Source of the DNA: Cupriavidus sp. WKF15
GTDB lineage: Bacteria; Pseudomonadota; Gammaproteobacteria; Burkholderiales; Burkholderiaceae
Length of the DNA stretch: 64,000 nt
Direction of reading: 5' to 3'
Assembly (NCBI RefSeq): GCF_029278605.1
Contig: NZ_CP119572.1
Coordinates: forward strand, 2,046,001-2,110,000
A program made the translations under genes and the position numbers. Position 1 is the stretch's first letter. Each line of letters begins with the position of its first letter. This document shows, in pieces, positions 9,225 through 17,836 of this stretch. The notes beneath the pieces were generated by a model. It was given only the letters and a program-made list of their open reading frames with translations. It had not been told where the DNA came from and made no database searches.

Positions 9225-9545
9225 TCAGTCCTCTTCCGCGTCCGGCTCGCGGGGGCGGAACTCGAGCCCGAGCAGGACCAGCAGCTCGAAGGCATCCGCG
9301 AGCAGGTGCGTCTGCCTTGGCAGCAGGCTGGCATACGGCATGTCATAGATCGACTGATGCGCCGCACGCTGGCCCTTCAGGCCACGGTCCCGGGCGATAT
9401 CCGACAGCAGCGCCGCAAAGCCGGACAGATCCTGGGCGGACAACGCGGAATTCAGCACCCTGGCAATCACCTGGGGCGACGCGCCTGCCCAGCCGATCAG
9501 TTCGGCGTTTGAGGCTGAATTGGGAGGGAGATGGGAAATTTCCAT
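9225..9545 (-). CDS. Conserved-looking hypothetical protein, 106 residues
   Basis: I do not recognise this protein. It is a small, acidic, probably helical and soluble protein without signal peptide or membrane segment. Its C-terminus is strongly acidic (EPDAEED). It lies convergent to the glutamate dehydrogenase gene with only 20 bases between the stops. ATG 9545 is the only start before an in-frame stop upstream; an AAGGAG is present but about 25 bases away, so the start is unsure. Composition matches neighbouring genes, which supports it as real coding sequence. Confidence 0.6.
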   Translation of the reverse strand: MEISHLPPNSASNAELIGWAGASPQVIARVLNSALSAQDLSGFAALLSDIARDRGLKGQRAAHQSIYDMPYASLLPRQTHLLADAFELLVLLGLEFRPREPDAEED

Positions 9546-9629
9546 GCGCTGTCTAACGGTCTGTACCGCAGCTCCTTAAGCCGGAAGTAACGTAGCAATT
9601 ACCCTACATGCGAGGGGGTTCAACCCACA

Positions 9630-10019
9630 TCAGCCATTGCGTTGCACCCACTGGCGCGCCCACGCGATGGCCGCCACGCGTGCTTCGTCCGGGGTGGGAT
9701 AAGTGGCCGGCGGCCCACCACCCTCCAGCACGACGGCTCCGGCCTCCCAGATATCGCACACGGCCTTGAAGCGATCGATACTCAGCGCGTGGCAGAACAC
9801 GTGGACCATAAAGCCACGGTATTCGACGATGTCGGTGGCCGCTTCGGGCAATGGCTTCGGGTCTACCGCCTGCTCCGGTGCGGCGGGCATGGATTCGGTG
9901 GCGCCCGCCTCCGCATGCCGGCGCGCGCTTTTCGCCGCCCACGCGCAGAGGCACGCCAGCGCGACGCCGGTCAGCAAGCCCATCCCAAACCAGCACGCCC
10001 TGCTTTGACAATGCGCCAT
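9630..10019 (-). CDS. Small membrane-anchored protein of unknown function
   Basis: This is a 129-residue protein. Residues about 8-28 (CWFGMGLLTGVALACLCAWAA) form one membrane segment or uncleaved signal anchor, followed by a positive cluster (KSARRH). The rest would lie in the periplasm if the positive-inside rule is reversed by an N-in anchor; this is not certain. The C-terminal half, DIVEYRGFMVHVFCHALS to the end, looks like a small folded domain with two cysteines. GAGGGGG five bases before ATG 10019 favours this start over an in-frame one 18 bases upstream. I do not recognise the family. Confidence 0.65.
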   Translation of the reverse strand: MAHCQSRACWFGMGLLTGVALACLCAWAAKSARRHAEAGATESMPAAPEQAVDPKPLPEAATDIVEYRGFMVHVFCHALSIDRFKAVCDIWEAGAVVLEGGGPPATYPTPDEARVAAIAWARQWVQRNG

Positions 10020-10177
10020 GGCAGCCCCCTCGGACACGTAGAGCGAAGCGCAGCGGCATTCCTGCCGGTATCTGGTTCAGGTTATACCAAGGGCGGTCAT
10101 GCCGGCGGCGCGACTGCAGGGTCAGTCGCACCGGCACATGCCGTCTCGACAGATGACGCGGGCACGCCAGGCATTTA

Positions 10178-10197
10178 TACTGTACATTCATACAGTA
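10178..10197 (+). promoter_or_regulatory. LexA (SOS) box over a promoter
   Basis: TACTGTACATTCATACAGTA matches the CTGT-N8-ACAG LexA consensus exactly, with TA flanks that extend the symmetry. A -10-like TATACT (10176-10181) overlaps its left half. A repressor here would therefore cover the -10 box and start site of the transcript leading into the gene at 10215. Confidence 0.85.
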
Positions 10198-10214
10198 CTC
10201 ATACGCGCACTGCC

Positions 10215-10475
10215 ATGCCGCTCTATCTGTCTGACTCCATCTTGCTGGAAGCACACTATTTCGGTGACGATGCTGAGTACGTGCGCCTGCCCTGCGCGCA
10301 GGTCAGCGTCGGCAGCGGCGCCATCGTCGTGCAGGGCATCGAGCTGCGGCACCTGCAAGCTCTACGCTGGACACCCGATTTCCTCTCTTTTGACGCCAGC
10401 GGCGATCATCACCGGTACCCCGTCGGCCGACCGGCCTTCATCGGCCCCGACCGCGCGCAGTTTGCCCTGCTCTGA
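10215..10475 (+). CDS. Unknown 86-residue protein, predicted SOS-regulated
   Basis: A short protein starting MPLYLSDSILLEAHYFGDD and rich in beta-prone residues. It has no signal peptide, membrane segment or recognisable catalytic motif. I do not recognise the family. It begins 18 bases after a perfect LexA box, so it should be repressed by LexA and induced by DNA damage. No clear Shine-Dalgarno precedes ATG 10215. With a predicted transcript start near 10188 the leader would be under 30 bases. The DUF985 cupin gene starts 41 bases downstream on the same strand and may be cotranscribed. The reading frame itself is supported by GC-rich third positions and by the promoter position. Confidence 0.68.
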   Translation: MPLYLSDSILLEAHYFGDDAEYVRLPCAQVSVGSGAIVVQGIELRHLQALRWTPDFLSFDASGDHHRYPVGRPAFIGPDRAQFALL

Positions 10476-10516
10476 CCGCCCCTGACCGTCCCGACAAGCG
10501 CCAGCCACGCCAAGCC

Positions 10517-11029
10517 ATGCAAGCCGACACCACCGCCGACCGACTGATTCACGAACTGGGCCTGCAGCCTCATCCCGAAGGCGGCCATTTCCGCGAGACC
10601 TACCGGAGTACCGAGAGCGTCCGATGCAGCGATGGCCGGATTCGCAGCGCATCGACCGCCATCTACTACCTGCTGCGCGGCGGGGATTACTCCGCCTGGC
10701 ACCGCATTCGCTCGGACGAGCTGTGGCACTTCCATGCCGGCACGCCGCTCGATGTGCATGTACTGACTGACGACGGCAAGCTTGTCACGCATCGGCTTGG
10801 CAATCCGCTCGAATATCCGGACGCGGTATTCCAGGCCATGGTGCCCGCCAACCATTGGTTTGCCGCCGAACGCGTATCGTCAGGACCCGAGGCTTTCTCC
10901 CTGCTTGGCTGCACGGTTGCGCCCGGGTTCGAGTTCAGCGAATTCGAACTCGCGCAGGCCTCCGACCTTGCCAGCGCGTTTCCAGCGCATGCCGCGAAGA
11001 TCCTGGGGTTCGCGCGCCGACCCGCATGA
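10517..11029 (+). CDS. Cupin family protein (DUF985)
   Basis: A 170-residue single-domain cupin of the DUF985 (cupin_5) family. Family signs are LGLQPHPEGGHFRETYRS near the N-terminus, ASTAIYYLLRGGDYSAWHRI, DELWHFHAG with the likely metal-facing His residues, PANHWFAAE, and SLLGCTVAPGFEFSEFELA near the C-terminus. No substrate is established for the family in general. It may lie in one transcript with the SOS-box gene just upstream. No strong ribosome site precedes ATG 10517, which fits translation after that gene. Confidence 0.9.
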   Translation: MQADTTADRLIHELGLQPHPEGGHFRETYRSTESVRCSDGRIRSASTAIYYLLRGGDYSAWHRIRSDELWHFHAGTPLDVHVLTDDGKLVTHRLGNPLEYPDAVFQAMVPANHWFAAERVSSGPEAFSLLGCTVAPGFEFSEFELAQASDLASAFPAHAAKILGFARRPA

Positions 11030-11101
11030 GCGCTCGCTGTGCGCTGGCTGGAAACCCCGTGCCCGCATGCTAGGATGGCTCAAAGAGTCCGGGAGACATC
11101 C

Positions 11102-11362
11102 ATGGCCCAGAAGCGCTACCACGAACTGCCCACCGGGGAACGCGACGCATTCGAAGCCGCCTGTGCCCGGCACGGCTTTGTCCCCGAGGACTTCGAAGTC
11201 AGCGTGCAAGAGCATGCTGCCAATGCGCAAAGGACCATCAGCATCGGACGCGTCGTCGGTAGCCAGTTCGAGCAGTATGCGACAGCGGATGGAATCGACT
11301 GGGTGGCCTTGTTCGAGCGGGATCTGGCCGGCGACGTGTTTGGGTTTCCCTTGGCGGATTGA
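11102..11362 (+). CDS. Small conserved-looking hypothetical protein, 86 residues
   Basis: A soluble 86-residue protein beginning MAQKRYHELPTGERDAFEAACARHGF. GGGAG seven bases before ATG 11102 sets the start. The N-terminal half looks helical, and the C-terminal half (TISIGRVVGSQFEQYATADG) looks like beta strands. No catalytic motif or membrane segment is visible and I do not recognise a family. It follows the DUF985 gene by 72 bases on the same strand. Confidence 0.7.
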   Translation: MAQKRYHELPTGERDAFEAACARHGFVPEDFEVSVQEHAANAQRTISIGRVVGSQFEQYATADGIDWVALFERDLAGDVFGFPLAD

Positions 11363-11471
11363 GGCAAGCCCCGGGTGTCGAGCGCTTTAGATACCTTATC
11401 GATTTGCGAGGGTGCTGAGGAGCCTTGGCCCGCTGCGCTCTCCGACAAGGATTGCAGTGGCCGGCCGCGTG

Positions 11472-11492
11472 ATATTGGAAGACTTCCAATAT
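11472..11492. repeat. Perfect 21-bp inverted repeat
   Basis: ATATTGGAA (11472-11480) is followed by GAC and its exact complement (11484-11492). The 3-base centre suits a protein-binding operator better than a terminator, and no T-run follows. It lies about 110 bp after the 86-residue gene and 37 bp before the tRNA-Pro terminator. Confidence 0.7.
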
Positions 11493-11528
11493 GAACCGCG
11501 CACGCGCTACCGTACGCTACAAATAAAA

Positions 11529-11557
11529 AACCCGCTTGGCCTTATACCAAGCGGGTT
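11529..11557 (-). terminator. Terminator downstream of tRNA-Pro
   Basis: An 11-bp perfect stem (AACCCGCTTGG at 11529-11539, complement at 11547-11557) with a 7-base loop. On the minus strand it ends in a T-run (complement of A residues at 11525-11530). Confidence 0.88.
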
Positions 11558-11562
11558 CTGTC

Positions 11563-11639
<77 letters not shown>

Positions 11640-11694
11640 AAGAAAAAGATTATAGCAGAGGCATTTCCCAGATGACCAGCGGTTCTACTGAAAT

Positions 11695-12126
11695 TTATGC
11701 CCGCCGCGCGATCTGCTGAAGCTGGGCAAGCAGGTGCTGCACCTCCACGAGTTCGCCACGCAGATTGGCGATATCCACCGATGGTACCGAGGTTTCGGCC
11801 GCAGCTTGCGCAGGCGATTCTTCCGGCTCAGCCATCGCCTGGTGATGAGCCTGCCGACCTTCGTCGAGACGATTGCGCGCACCGTTGATAGTGAAGCCCT
11901 GCTCGTACAGCAACTCGCGAATACGCCGGATCAGCAGGACTTCGTGGTGCTGGTAATAGCGCCGGTTGCCCCGGCGCTTGACCGGCTTGAGCTGGGTGAA
12001 TTCCTGCTCCCAGTAGCGCAGCACGTGCGGTTTCACCGCGCACAGTTCGCTGACTTCGCCAATGGTGAAGTAACGCTTGGCAGGAATGGGCGGCAGCGCA
12101 ACGCGCTCGCTGGATTTGTCCGACAT
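11695..12126 (-). CDS. MerR-family transcriptional regulator
   Basis: A 143-residue DNA-binding protein. Residues 19-85 are a MerR-type winged helix-turn-helix (YFTIGEVSELCAVKPHVLRYWEQEF, then the RRGNRRYYQHHEVLLIRRI wing and helix). A longer helical C-terminus without the cysteines of metal-sensing members follows, so the effector is not a thiol-bound metal of the usual type. The gene lies just after ihfA in the translation cluster, a placement common in beta- and gammaproteobacteria for this short, CueR-unlike regulator. Its targets are unknown. Confidence 0.93.
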   Translation of the reverse strand: MSDKSSERVALPPIPAKRYFTIGEVSELCAVKPHVLRYWEQEFTQLKPVKRRGNRRYYQHHEVLLIRRIRELLYEQGFTINGARNRLDEGRQAHHQAMAEPEESPAQAAAETSVPSVDIANLRGELVEVQHLLAQLQQIARRA

Positions 12127-12248
12127 GAGAGGTGTAGACAGGCGTCAGGCCATGCCGGCCGGTTTGGGTTGGCGCTTCGATCAGCGCGCCCTGAAGCATA
12201 CAGACGCCCGCTGCGGCAAGCAATCCGCCGTTCGGGTGGTCTCTGCGG

Positions 12249-12668
12249 TCAACCGGGAACACTCAGGCCGGCGCGCTCTTCCACCTGGCTCTTGAGCTTC
12301 TGGCTGGCATGGAACGTCACCACGCGGCGCGCGGTGATCGGAATCACCTCGCCGGTCTTCGGATTACGGCCCGGCCGCTGGGGCTTGTCACGCAACTGGA
12401 AGTTGCCGAAGCCGGACAGCTTGACACTGTCACCCTGCTCCAGGGCCTCACGAATAACGTCGAAGAAGGCTTCGACCATGTCCTTCGATTCGCGCTTGTT
12501 CAGGCCCACCTGGTCGAACAGCATCTCGGCAAGTTCCGCCTTGGTCAGTGTCGGCACTTCCGTGCCACGGATGTCCGGCATGGAGTCGTCGTCGCGGGAG
12601 GAAGCCTGCCGGTCGCTCATCTCGCCCAAAGCTGCTGCGGTCATGGAGTTCGCGTCTCGATCATTCAT
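12249..12668 (-). CDS. ihfA: Integration host factor alpha subunit
   Basis: IHF alpha pairs with IHF beta and bends DNA sharply at specific sites. The core, from [37 protein letters not shown] to the end, matches the family. It includes [22 protein letters not shown] and the beta arm with [10 protein letters not shown]. With the start at 12668 the protein is 139 residues, with about 38 acidic, probably disordered residues ahead of the core that Escherichia coli IHF alpha lacks. In-frame ATGs at residues 9, 17 and 30 are alternative starts, and none has a clear ribosome site. It follows pheT as in many bacteria. Confidence 0.96.
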   Translation of the reverse strand: MNDRDANSMTAAALGEMSDRQASSRDDDSMPDIRGTEVPTLTKAELAEMLFDQVGLNKRESKDMVEAFFDVIREALEQGDSVKLSGFGNFQLRDKPQRPGRNPKTGEVIPITARRVVTFHASQKLKSQVEERAGLSVPG

Positions 12669-12755
12669 TTCGATCGCTCAAGGAATTCTGTCTGGCGATC
12701 CGCCCGGGTGCACTGCCCGGGCGCCCTGTCTGGTGTGCGTGCTGGGGGCTGGTGG

Positions 12756-15203
12756 TCAGCCGCGCAGGCGGGCCTGGAAGGCTTCGCCCAATGCGTCGAC
12801 CATGCAGCGCACCGCGCTGTCGACGGTCTCGTCCTGCAGGGTCGACCCAGTATCTTGCAAGGTCACCCGGAACGCAAGGCTTTTCTCGTCGGCCCCAATG
12901 GAGGCCGATGCAGCCTTCGGACGGAACTCGTCGAACAGCACCAGGCTCTGGCAATAGCGGCCATAACCCTGCTTGTCGAGCGCTGCGAGCATGGCATCCA
13001 GCATGTCCTGCACACGCACCGACTGCTTCACCACCACGGCCAGGTCGCGCACGGCGGCCGGGAACTTCGAGATCTCGGTGTAGGCCGGCAGACCCGTTTC
13101 ACGCAGCGCATCGAGTTGCAGCTCGAACAGCACCGGAGCTTGCGTCAACTCATACTCCTGCAGCCAACGCGGATGCAGTTCGCCGACCACGCCGACCAGC
13201 TTGCCATCGACCAGTACGCGCGCAGCGCGGCCCGGATGCAAGGCCGGATGCGCAACCGGCTCGAAGCGCGCCACGCGCGGGTGGAACAGCGCTTCCACGT
13301 CGCCCTTGACATCGAAGAAATCGACATTGCGCGTGGCGATGCCCCACTGCTCTTCAAATGCGGGACCGTAGGCGATGCCGGCAGCCACCATGGGCTGATG
13401 ATAGCCGGCCACGGTCAGGCCGCCGTCCTTCACATCGGCGTCTCGATGGAACACGCGGCCGACCTCGAACAGGCGCACGCGTGCGGCCTTGCGGTTCAGG
13501 TTGTAGCGAACCTTGTCGAGCAGACCGCCGATCAGCGAGGAACGCATCACCGCGAGCTGGCTGGCGATGGGGTTCAGCAGTCGGATCGGATTGTCATTGG
13601 CGGCGAAGTCGCGCTCCCACTTCTCTTCGACGAAGGCGAAGTTGATGACTTCCTGGTAGTCGCGCGCAGCGAGCGCGTGGCGCACGACGTGCGTCGAGCG
13701 GCGGCCTTCGTTGGTCGGGCGCATTTCGCTTTCCGCGATGGGCGGGCGCGCAGGAATGCGCTCGAAGCCGTAGATGCGCGCGACTTCCTCGATCAGGTCT
13801 TCTTCGATCTCGATGTCGAATCGGTAGCTCGGCGGCGTCACCTCGAAGACTTCGCCCTCGGCGCCTTGCGTACGCGTGAACGGCAATTGCAGGCGCTGGA
13901 ACACGTCGGCTACCACAGCCGACGACAGTTCGATGCCAAGCACGCGCTCGGCGCGCGCCAGGCGCAGGCTCACGGGCTTGCGCTGCGGCAGGTTGACGAC
14001 GTGGTCGTCGACCGGACCGGCCTGTCCGCCGCAGATCTCGAGGATCAGCGCCGTGATGCGCTCGATATGCTCGACCGTCGTGGCATAGTCCACGCCGCGC
14101 TCGAAGCGGTGCGCGGCATCGGTCGAGAAGTTATAGCGGCGCGCACGGCCCTGGATGGCCGACGGCCACCAGAACGCGGCTTCCAGGTAGATATTGGTCG
14201 TGTCCAGCGTCACGGCGGTGCTGTCGCCACCCATGATGCCGGCCAGGCTCTCGATCTCCTTGTCGTCCGCGATCACGCCGACCTGCTCGTCGACCTCGAC
14301 GGTGTTGCCGTTCAGCAGCTTGATCTGTTCGCCCTTGCGGCCCCAGCGCACGTCGAGCCCACCGTGGATCTTGTCCAGGTCGAACACGTGCGACGGGCGA
14401 CCCAGCTCGAGCATGACGAAGTTGGAGATGTCCACCAGCGCCGAGATGCTGCGCTGGCCCGAGCGCTCCAGGCGCTGCACCATCCAGGCCGGCGTGGCGG
14501 CGTGGGCGTTCACGCCGCGGATCACGCGGCCCGAGAAGCGGCCACACAGGTCGGGCGCCGACACCTTCACCGGCAGCTTGTCATCGATGGTCACCGCGAC
14601 CGGCTTCATGTCCGGCAGCGTCAGCGCGGCGCCCGTCAGCGCCGCGACTTCGCGCGCCACGCCGTGGATCGACAGGCAGTCGGCCTTGTTCGGGGTCAGC
14701 TTGATGACGAAGACCTGGTCGTCGAGGTCCAGGTATTCGCGGATGTTCTGGCCGACCGGTGCGTCTTCCGGCAGCACCAGCAGGCCGCCGTGTTCTTCCG
14801 ACAGCTTCAGCTCGCGCGCCGAGCACAGCATGCCGTAGCTTTCCACACCACGCAGCTTGCCAACCTTGATTTCGAACGGCTTGCCGTCGGGCTCCGACGG
14901 CGGCAGGACGGCGCCGACCAGCGCGCACGGCACCTTGATGCCGGGCTTGACGTTGGGCGCGCCGCAGACGATCTGCAGCGTCTCGCCGGTGCCGGCGTCG
15001 ACCTGGCACACGTTGAGGCGGTCTGCGTTGGGATGGCGCTCGGTCGACAGCACGTGCGCAACCACCACCTTGTCAAACGGCGGCGCGACCGGGCCGACCT
15101 CTTCCACTTCGAGCCCGGCCATGGTCAGGCTGTGCGACAGCGCGTCGGTGGAAATCTTTTCAGGGTTGGCGAAGGTGCGAAGCCAGGATTCCGAGAATTG
15201 CAT
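12756..15203 (-). CDS. pheT: Phenylalanyl-tRNA synthetase beta subunit
   Basis: The 815-residue beta subunit of the alpha2-beta2 PheRS, which charges tRNA-Phe. Domains in order: an N-terminal EMAP/tRNA-binding domain ([24 protein letters not shown] near residue 47), the B3/B4 editing region, B5 domains, and a C-terminal ferredoxin-fold anticodon-binding domain ([14 protein letters not shown] to the end). It begins 63 bases after the pheS stop and is clearly cotranscribed with it. Confidence 0.98.
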   Translation of the reverse strand: MQFSESWLRTFANPEKISTDALSHSLTMAGLEVEEVGPVAPPFDKVVVAHVLSTERHPNADRLNVCQVDAGTGETLQIVCGAPNVKPGIKVPCALVGAVLPPSEPDGKPFEIKVGKLRGVESYGMLCSARELKLSEEHGGLLVLPEDAPVGQNIREYLDLDDQVFVIKLTPNKADCLSIHGVAREVAALTGAALTLPDMKPVAVTIDDKLPVKVSAPDLCGRFSGRVIRGVNAHAATPAWMVQRLERSGQRSISALVDISNFVMLELGRPSHVFDLDKIHGGLDVRWGRKGEQIKLLNGNTVEVDEQVGVIADDKEIESLAGIMGGDSTAVTLDTTNIYLEAAFWWPSAIQGRARRYNFSTDAAHRFERGVDYATTVEHIERITALILEICGGQAGPVDDHVVNLPQRKPVSLRLARAERVLGIELSSAVVADVFQRLQLPFTRTQGAEGEVFEVTPPSYRFDIEIEEDLIEEVARIYGFERIPARPPIAESEMRPTNEGRRSTHVVRHALAARDYQEVINFAFVEEKWERDFAANDNPIRLLNPIASQLAVMRSSLIGGLLDKVRYNLNRKAARVRLFEVGRVFHRDADVKDGGLTVAGYHQPMVAAGIAYGPAFEEQWGIATRNVDFFDVKGDVEALFHPRVARFEPVAHPALHPGRAARVLVDGKLVGVVGELHPRWLQEYELTQAPVLFELQLDALRETGLPAYTEISKFPAAVRDLAVVVKQSVRVQDMLDAMLAALDKQGYGRYCQSLVLFDEFRPKAASASIGADEKSLAFRVTLQDTGSTLQDETVDSAVRCMVDALGEAFQARLRG

Positions 15204-15266
15204 GGCGCTTCTGATCCGGTAAGTATTCTGTGATGTCTGGGATGGGCTGGGCGCGGCCGCGCCGCA

Positions 15267-16298
15267 TCAGGCGAACTGGCGCAGGAAGCGCACGTCGCCT
15301 TCGAAGAACAGGCGCAGGTCGTTGATGCCATAGCGCAGCATCGTCAGGCGCTCCAGGCCAGAGCCGAACGCGAAGCCGATGTAGCGCTCCGGATCCAGGC
15401 CCATATTGCGCAGCACGTTCGGGTGCACCTGGCCGGAGCCGGAGATCTCCAGCCACTTGCCATTGCCGAACGCCATGTCGATCTCGGCCGACGGCTCGGT
15501 GAACGGGAAGTACGACGGGCGGAAACGCACCTGGATATCGTCGCGCTCGAAGAACTTGCGCAGGAAGTCGGTGTACACGCCCTTCAGGTCCGCAAAGCTC
15601 ACGTCCTCACCGATCCACAGGCCCTCGACCTGGTTGAACATCGGCGAGTGCGTGGCATCGCTGTCGACGCGGTAGGTGCGGCCCGGGCAGATCACCTTGA
15701 TTGGCGGCATCGGCTTGCCGGCATACTTCTCCACGTGCATCTTGGCGTAGCGCACCTGCATCGGGCTGGTGTGCGTGCGCAGCAGCAGGAGCTTGTCGTC
15801 GCTGTCGCGGCCGTCGATATAGAACGTGTCCTGCATCGAGCGCGCCGGATGGTTGTCCGGGTTGTTCAGCGCCGTGAAGTTCATCCAGTCGGTTTCGATC
15901 TCGGGGCCGTCGGCCACATCGAAGCCGATCGAGCCGAAGATCTGTTCCACGCGCTCCCACGTGCGCATGACCGGGTGCAGGCTGCCGCGGCTGACCGCAC
16001 GGCCCGGCAAGGTCACGTCGATGGCTTCGGCGGACAGGCGCGCGTTCATCAGCGCATCGGCCAGCGCCTGGCGGCGCGCCGTCAGCGCGGCCTCGACCTG
16101 CTGCTTGACCTGGTTGATGCGCGCGCCTTCGCTCTTGCGCGTTTCCGGGTCGAGCTTGCCGAGGCCCTTGAGCAGCTCGGTCAGCGCACCGGTCTTGCCG
16201 AGGAACCTGGCTTTCTCGTTTTCGAGCGTGGCGTTGTCGTTGGCGGCGGCGAAAGCGGCCTGGGCTTCGGCGACGATTTGATCCAGATCCTGGGACAT
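15267..16298 (-). CDS. pheS: Phenylalanyl-tRNA synthetase alpha subunit
   Basis: The catalytic alpha subunit, 343 residues. An N-terminal coiled coil comes first, then class II motifs including [41 protein letters not shown] sequence, the [16 protein letters not shown] motif 2/3 area, and [19 protein letters not shown] at the C-terminus. The start is ATG 16298, giving [16 protein letters not shown] as in relatives. The frame stays open for a further 41 codons upstream through an inverted repeat, but that part looks like leader sequence rather than protein. No strong ribosome site is seen, which fits control by leader structure. Confidence 0.97.
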   Translation of the reverse strand: MSQDLDQIVAEAQAAFAAANDNATLENEKARFLGKTGALTELLKGLGKLDPETRKSEGARINQVKQQVEAALTARRQALADALMNARLSAEAIDVTLPGRAVSRGSLHPVMRTWERVEQIFGSIGFDVADGPEIETDWMNFTALNNPDNHPARSMQDTFYIDGRDSDDKLLLLRTHTSPMQVRYAKMHVEKYAGKPMPPIKVICPGRTYRVDSDATHSPMFNQVEGLWIGEDVSFADLKGVYTDFLRKFFERDDIQVRFRPSYFPFTEPSAEIDMAFGNGKWLEISGSGQVHPNVLRNMGLDPERYIGFAFGSGLERLTMLRYGINDLRLFFEGDVRFLRQFA

Positions 16299-16361
16299 GG
16301 CGGTCGTGGAAATAGCTTGGCGCCGTGACACGACATCTGCCGCGGCGAGGGTTGGGGTTCG

Positions 16362-16427
16362 TTTCGAATGGCGTTTCGGCACTGCCCGTGCGTAGTGGCG
16401 GGACAATCGCCGAAACGGCATTCGAAA
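16362..16427 (-). promoter_or_regulatory. Long inverted repeat in the pheS leader
   Basis: Two 19-base arms (16362-16380 and 16409-16427) are complementary except at one position and enclose a 28-base loop with further partial pairing (TGCCCG with CGGG). On the minus strand this forms a strong stem-loop between rplT and pheS, ending about 64 bases before the pheS start. It may be a leader for attenuation, an RNA-processing site, or a stabiliser of the downstream message. Confidence 0.6.
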
Positions 16428-16430
16428 ATG

Positions 16431-16459
16431 GAAACGGGGCCCCGTGAGAGCCCCGTTTC
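16431..16459 (-). terminator. Terminator-like hairpin after rplT
   Basis: A perfect 10-bp stem (GAAACGGGGC at 16431-16440 with its complement at 16450-16459) encloses a 9-base loop. In the minus direction it is followed by CATTTTCG, a weak T-rich tail. It is probably a partial terminator or attenuator that sets how much transcription passes from rplT into pheST. Confidence 0.6.
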
Positions 16460-16516
16460 AGCAGACCTTGCGGTCGGTGCTTGCCCGGCAACCTTTACAG
16501 GTTGCCGCAGCCGGCA

Positions 16517-16873
16517 TCAGGCAACGGTGGCTTTCACCTGGTTGACGATGGCGGCAAAGGCAGGCTTGTCGTGAATAGCCATGTCCGACAGCACCTTGCG
16601 GTCCAGTTCAATCGAGGCCTTCTTCAGACCGTTCATGAACACGCTGTAGGTCATGCCATGCTCACGCGTCGCGGCATTGATACGCGCAATCCAGAGCGCA
16701 CGGAACACGCGCTTCTTGTTGCGGCGATCGCGGTATGCGTACTGGCCAGCACGCATGACCGCCTGCTTGGCGATGCGATAGACATTATTGCGACGGCCGC
16801 GGTAACCCTTGGCAGCGTCGATGACTTTCTTGTGGCGGGCCCGTGCAGTAACCCCACGCTTAACTCGAGGCAT
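16517..16873 (-). CDS. rplT: 50S ribosomal protein L20
   Basis: The 118-residue early-assembly protein of the large subunit. It begins [18 protein letters not shown], with the basic RNA-binding N-terminal extension ([33 protein letters not shown]). The C-terminal globular domain follows. In bacteria with this operon L20 often represses its own mRNA; whether it does so here is not shown. It lies 28 bases after rpmI. Confidence 0.99.
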
Positions 16874-16901
16874 TGAATACTCCTTTCGCTGTCGTTAGAG
16901 G

Positions 16902-17099
16902 TTATGCGTACGGCATCATTGCGCGCACCGACTTCAGGTTCGTCTCATGGACGTCCTGGGTACCACGCAGGTGACGCTTGTTCTTGGTGGTCTTCTTGGT
17001 CAGGATGTGACGCTTGAAGGCCTGGCCACGCTTGAACGAACCGTTCGGACGGGCAGTAAAGCGCTTGGAGGCGCTTTTCTTCGTCTTCATCTTCGGCAT
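16902..17099 (-). CDS. rpmI: 50S ribosomal protein L35
   Basis: The 65-residue L35 protein, [20 protein letters not shown], with the basic lysine- and arginine-rich body typical of the family. An in-frame ATG nine codons upstream would add MHVIELEFF, which is foreign to L35. ATG 17099 preceded by CTGGAG is therefore the start. Confidence 0.98.
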   Translation of the reverse strand: MPKMKTKKSASKRFTARPNGSFKRGQAFKRHILTKKTTKNKRHLRGTQDVHETNLKSVRAMMPYA

Positions 17100-17266
17100 G
17101 AAAAACTCCAGCTCTATGACATGCATGCAGGTGGACGGCTGACGCCGACGCTTGCAAGACCCGCATCCACTTGTTGTTGCACGGTTCCCCGAAAGGGTTC
17201 CGCGCCACTTCCACGCGACACGATGCCGGAATGCCTTGGCATCCCGGCCGCCGCATCGCGCAAAAA

Positions 17267-17788
17267 TTACTTCTTCTTCTTGGGGGCGAGCACCATCACC
17301 ATCTGGCGCCCTTCCATCTTCGGCATCTGCTCGACCTGGCCGATTTCCTCCAGGTCCGCCTTCAGGCGTTCGAGCACGCGCGCGCCGATTTCCTGGTGCG
17401 CCATCTCACGGCCACGGAAGCGCAGCGTGATCTTGGTCTTGTCGCCGTCTTCCAGGAATCGCTTCAGGTTGCGCAGCTTGACGTTGTAGTCGCCGTCATC
17501 CGTGCCAGGGCGGAACTTCACTTCCTTGACCTGGATGATCTTCTGCTTCAGCTTCGCCTCGTGCGCGCGCTTGGCTTCTTCGTACTTGAACTTCCCGTAA
17601 TCCATGATGCGGGCGACGGGCGGAGTCGCGTTCGGGGCGATCTCCACCAAATCCAAGTCCTTATCCTCAGCCAGGCGAAGCGCGTCCATGAACTTGACGA
17701 TGCCAAGCTGCTCGTTATCAACCCCTACCAGGCGCAGTTCGGGCGCACTGATCTCCCGGTTGATGCGGTGACCTTTGTCCGTAGCGAT
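17267..17788 (-). CDS. infC: Translation initiation factor IF-3, with an AUC start codon
   Basis: IF-3 binds the 30S subunit and checks the start codon. The N-terminal domain begins with [25 protein letters not shown], and the C-terminal domain runs to VLAPKKKK. The first in-frame ATG (17689) lies inside the N-terminal domain and would remove 33 conserved residues. The frame upstream of it is open only to a TAA at 17795-17797. Between that stop and the conserved sequence the only near-start codon is ATC at 17786-17788, preceded by GAGG nine bases away. The 173-residue product then has normal length. Rare AUH starts in infC allow IF-3 to repress its own translation. The gene begins 48 bases after thrS. 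Confidence 0.96.
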   Translation of the reverse strand: MATDKGHRINREISAPELRLVGVDNEQLGIVKFMDALRLAEDKDLDLVEIAPNATPPVARIMDYGKFKYEEAKRAHEAKLKQKIIQVKEVKFRPGTDDGDYNVKLRNLKRFLEDGDKTKITLRFRGREMAHQEIGARVLERLKADLEEIGQVEQMPKMEGRQMVMVLAPKKKK

Positions 17789-17836
17789 GTTCCGTTACCT
17801 CAAGAAGACAAAAAAACAAGCCGTGCTTCCGACCCA

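Noticed and set aside
12309..15233. A 974-codon plus-strand frame
   Set aside because: Antisense to pheT and ihfA. No recognisable domain; composition is typical of shadow frames.
16299..16421. A 41-codon N-terminal extension of pheS
   Set aside because: The frame is open, but the extension is Arg-rich, runs through an inverted repeat, and is foreign to the PheS family, which starts at MSQDLDQ.
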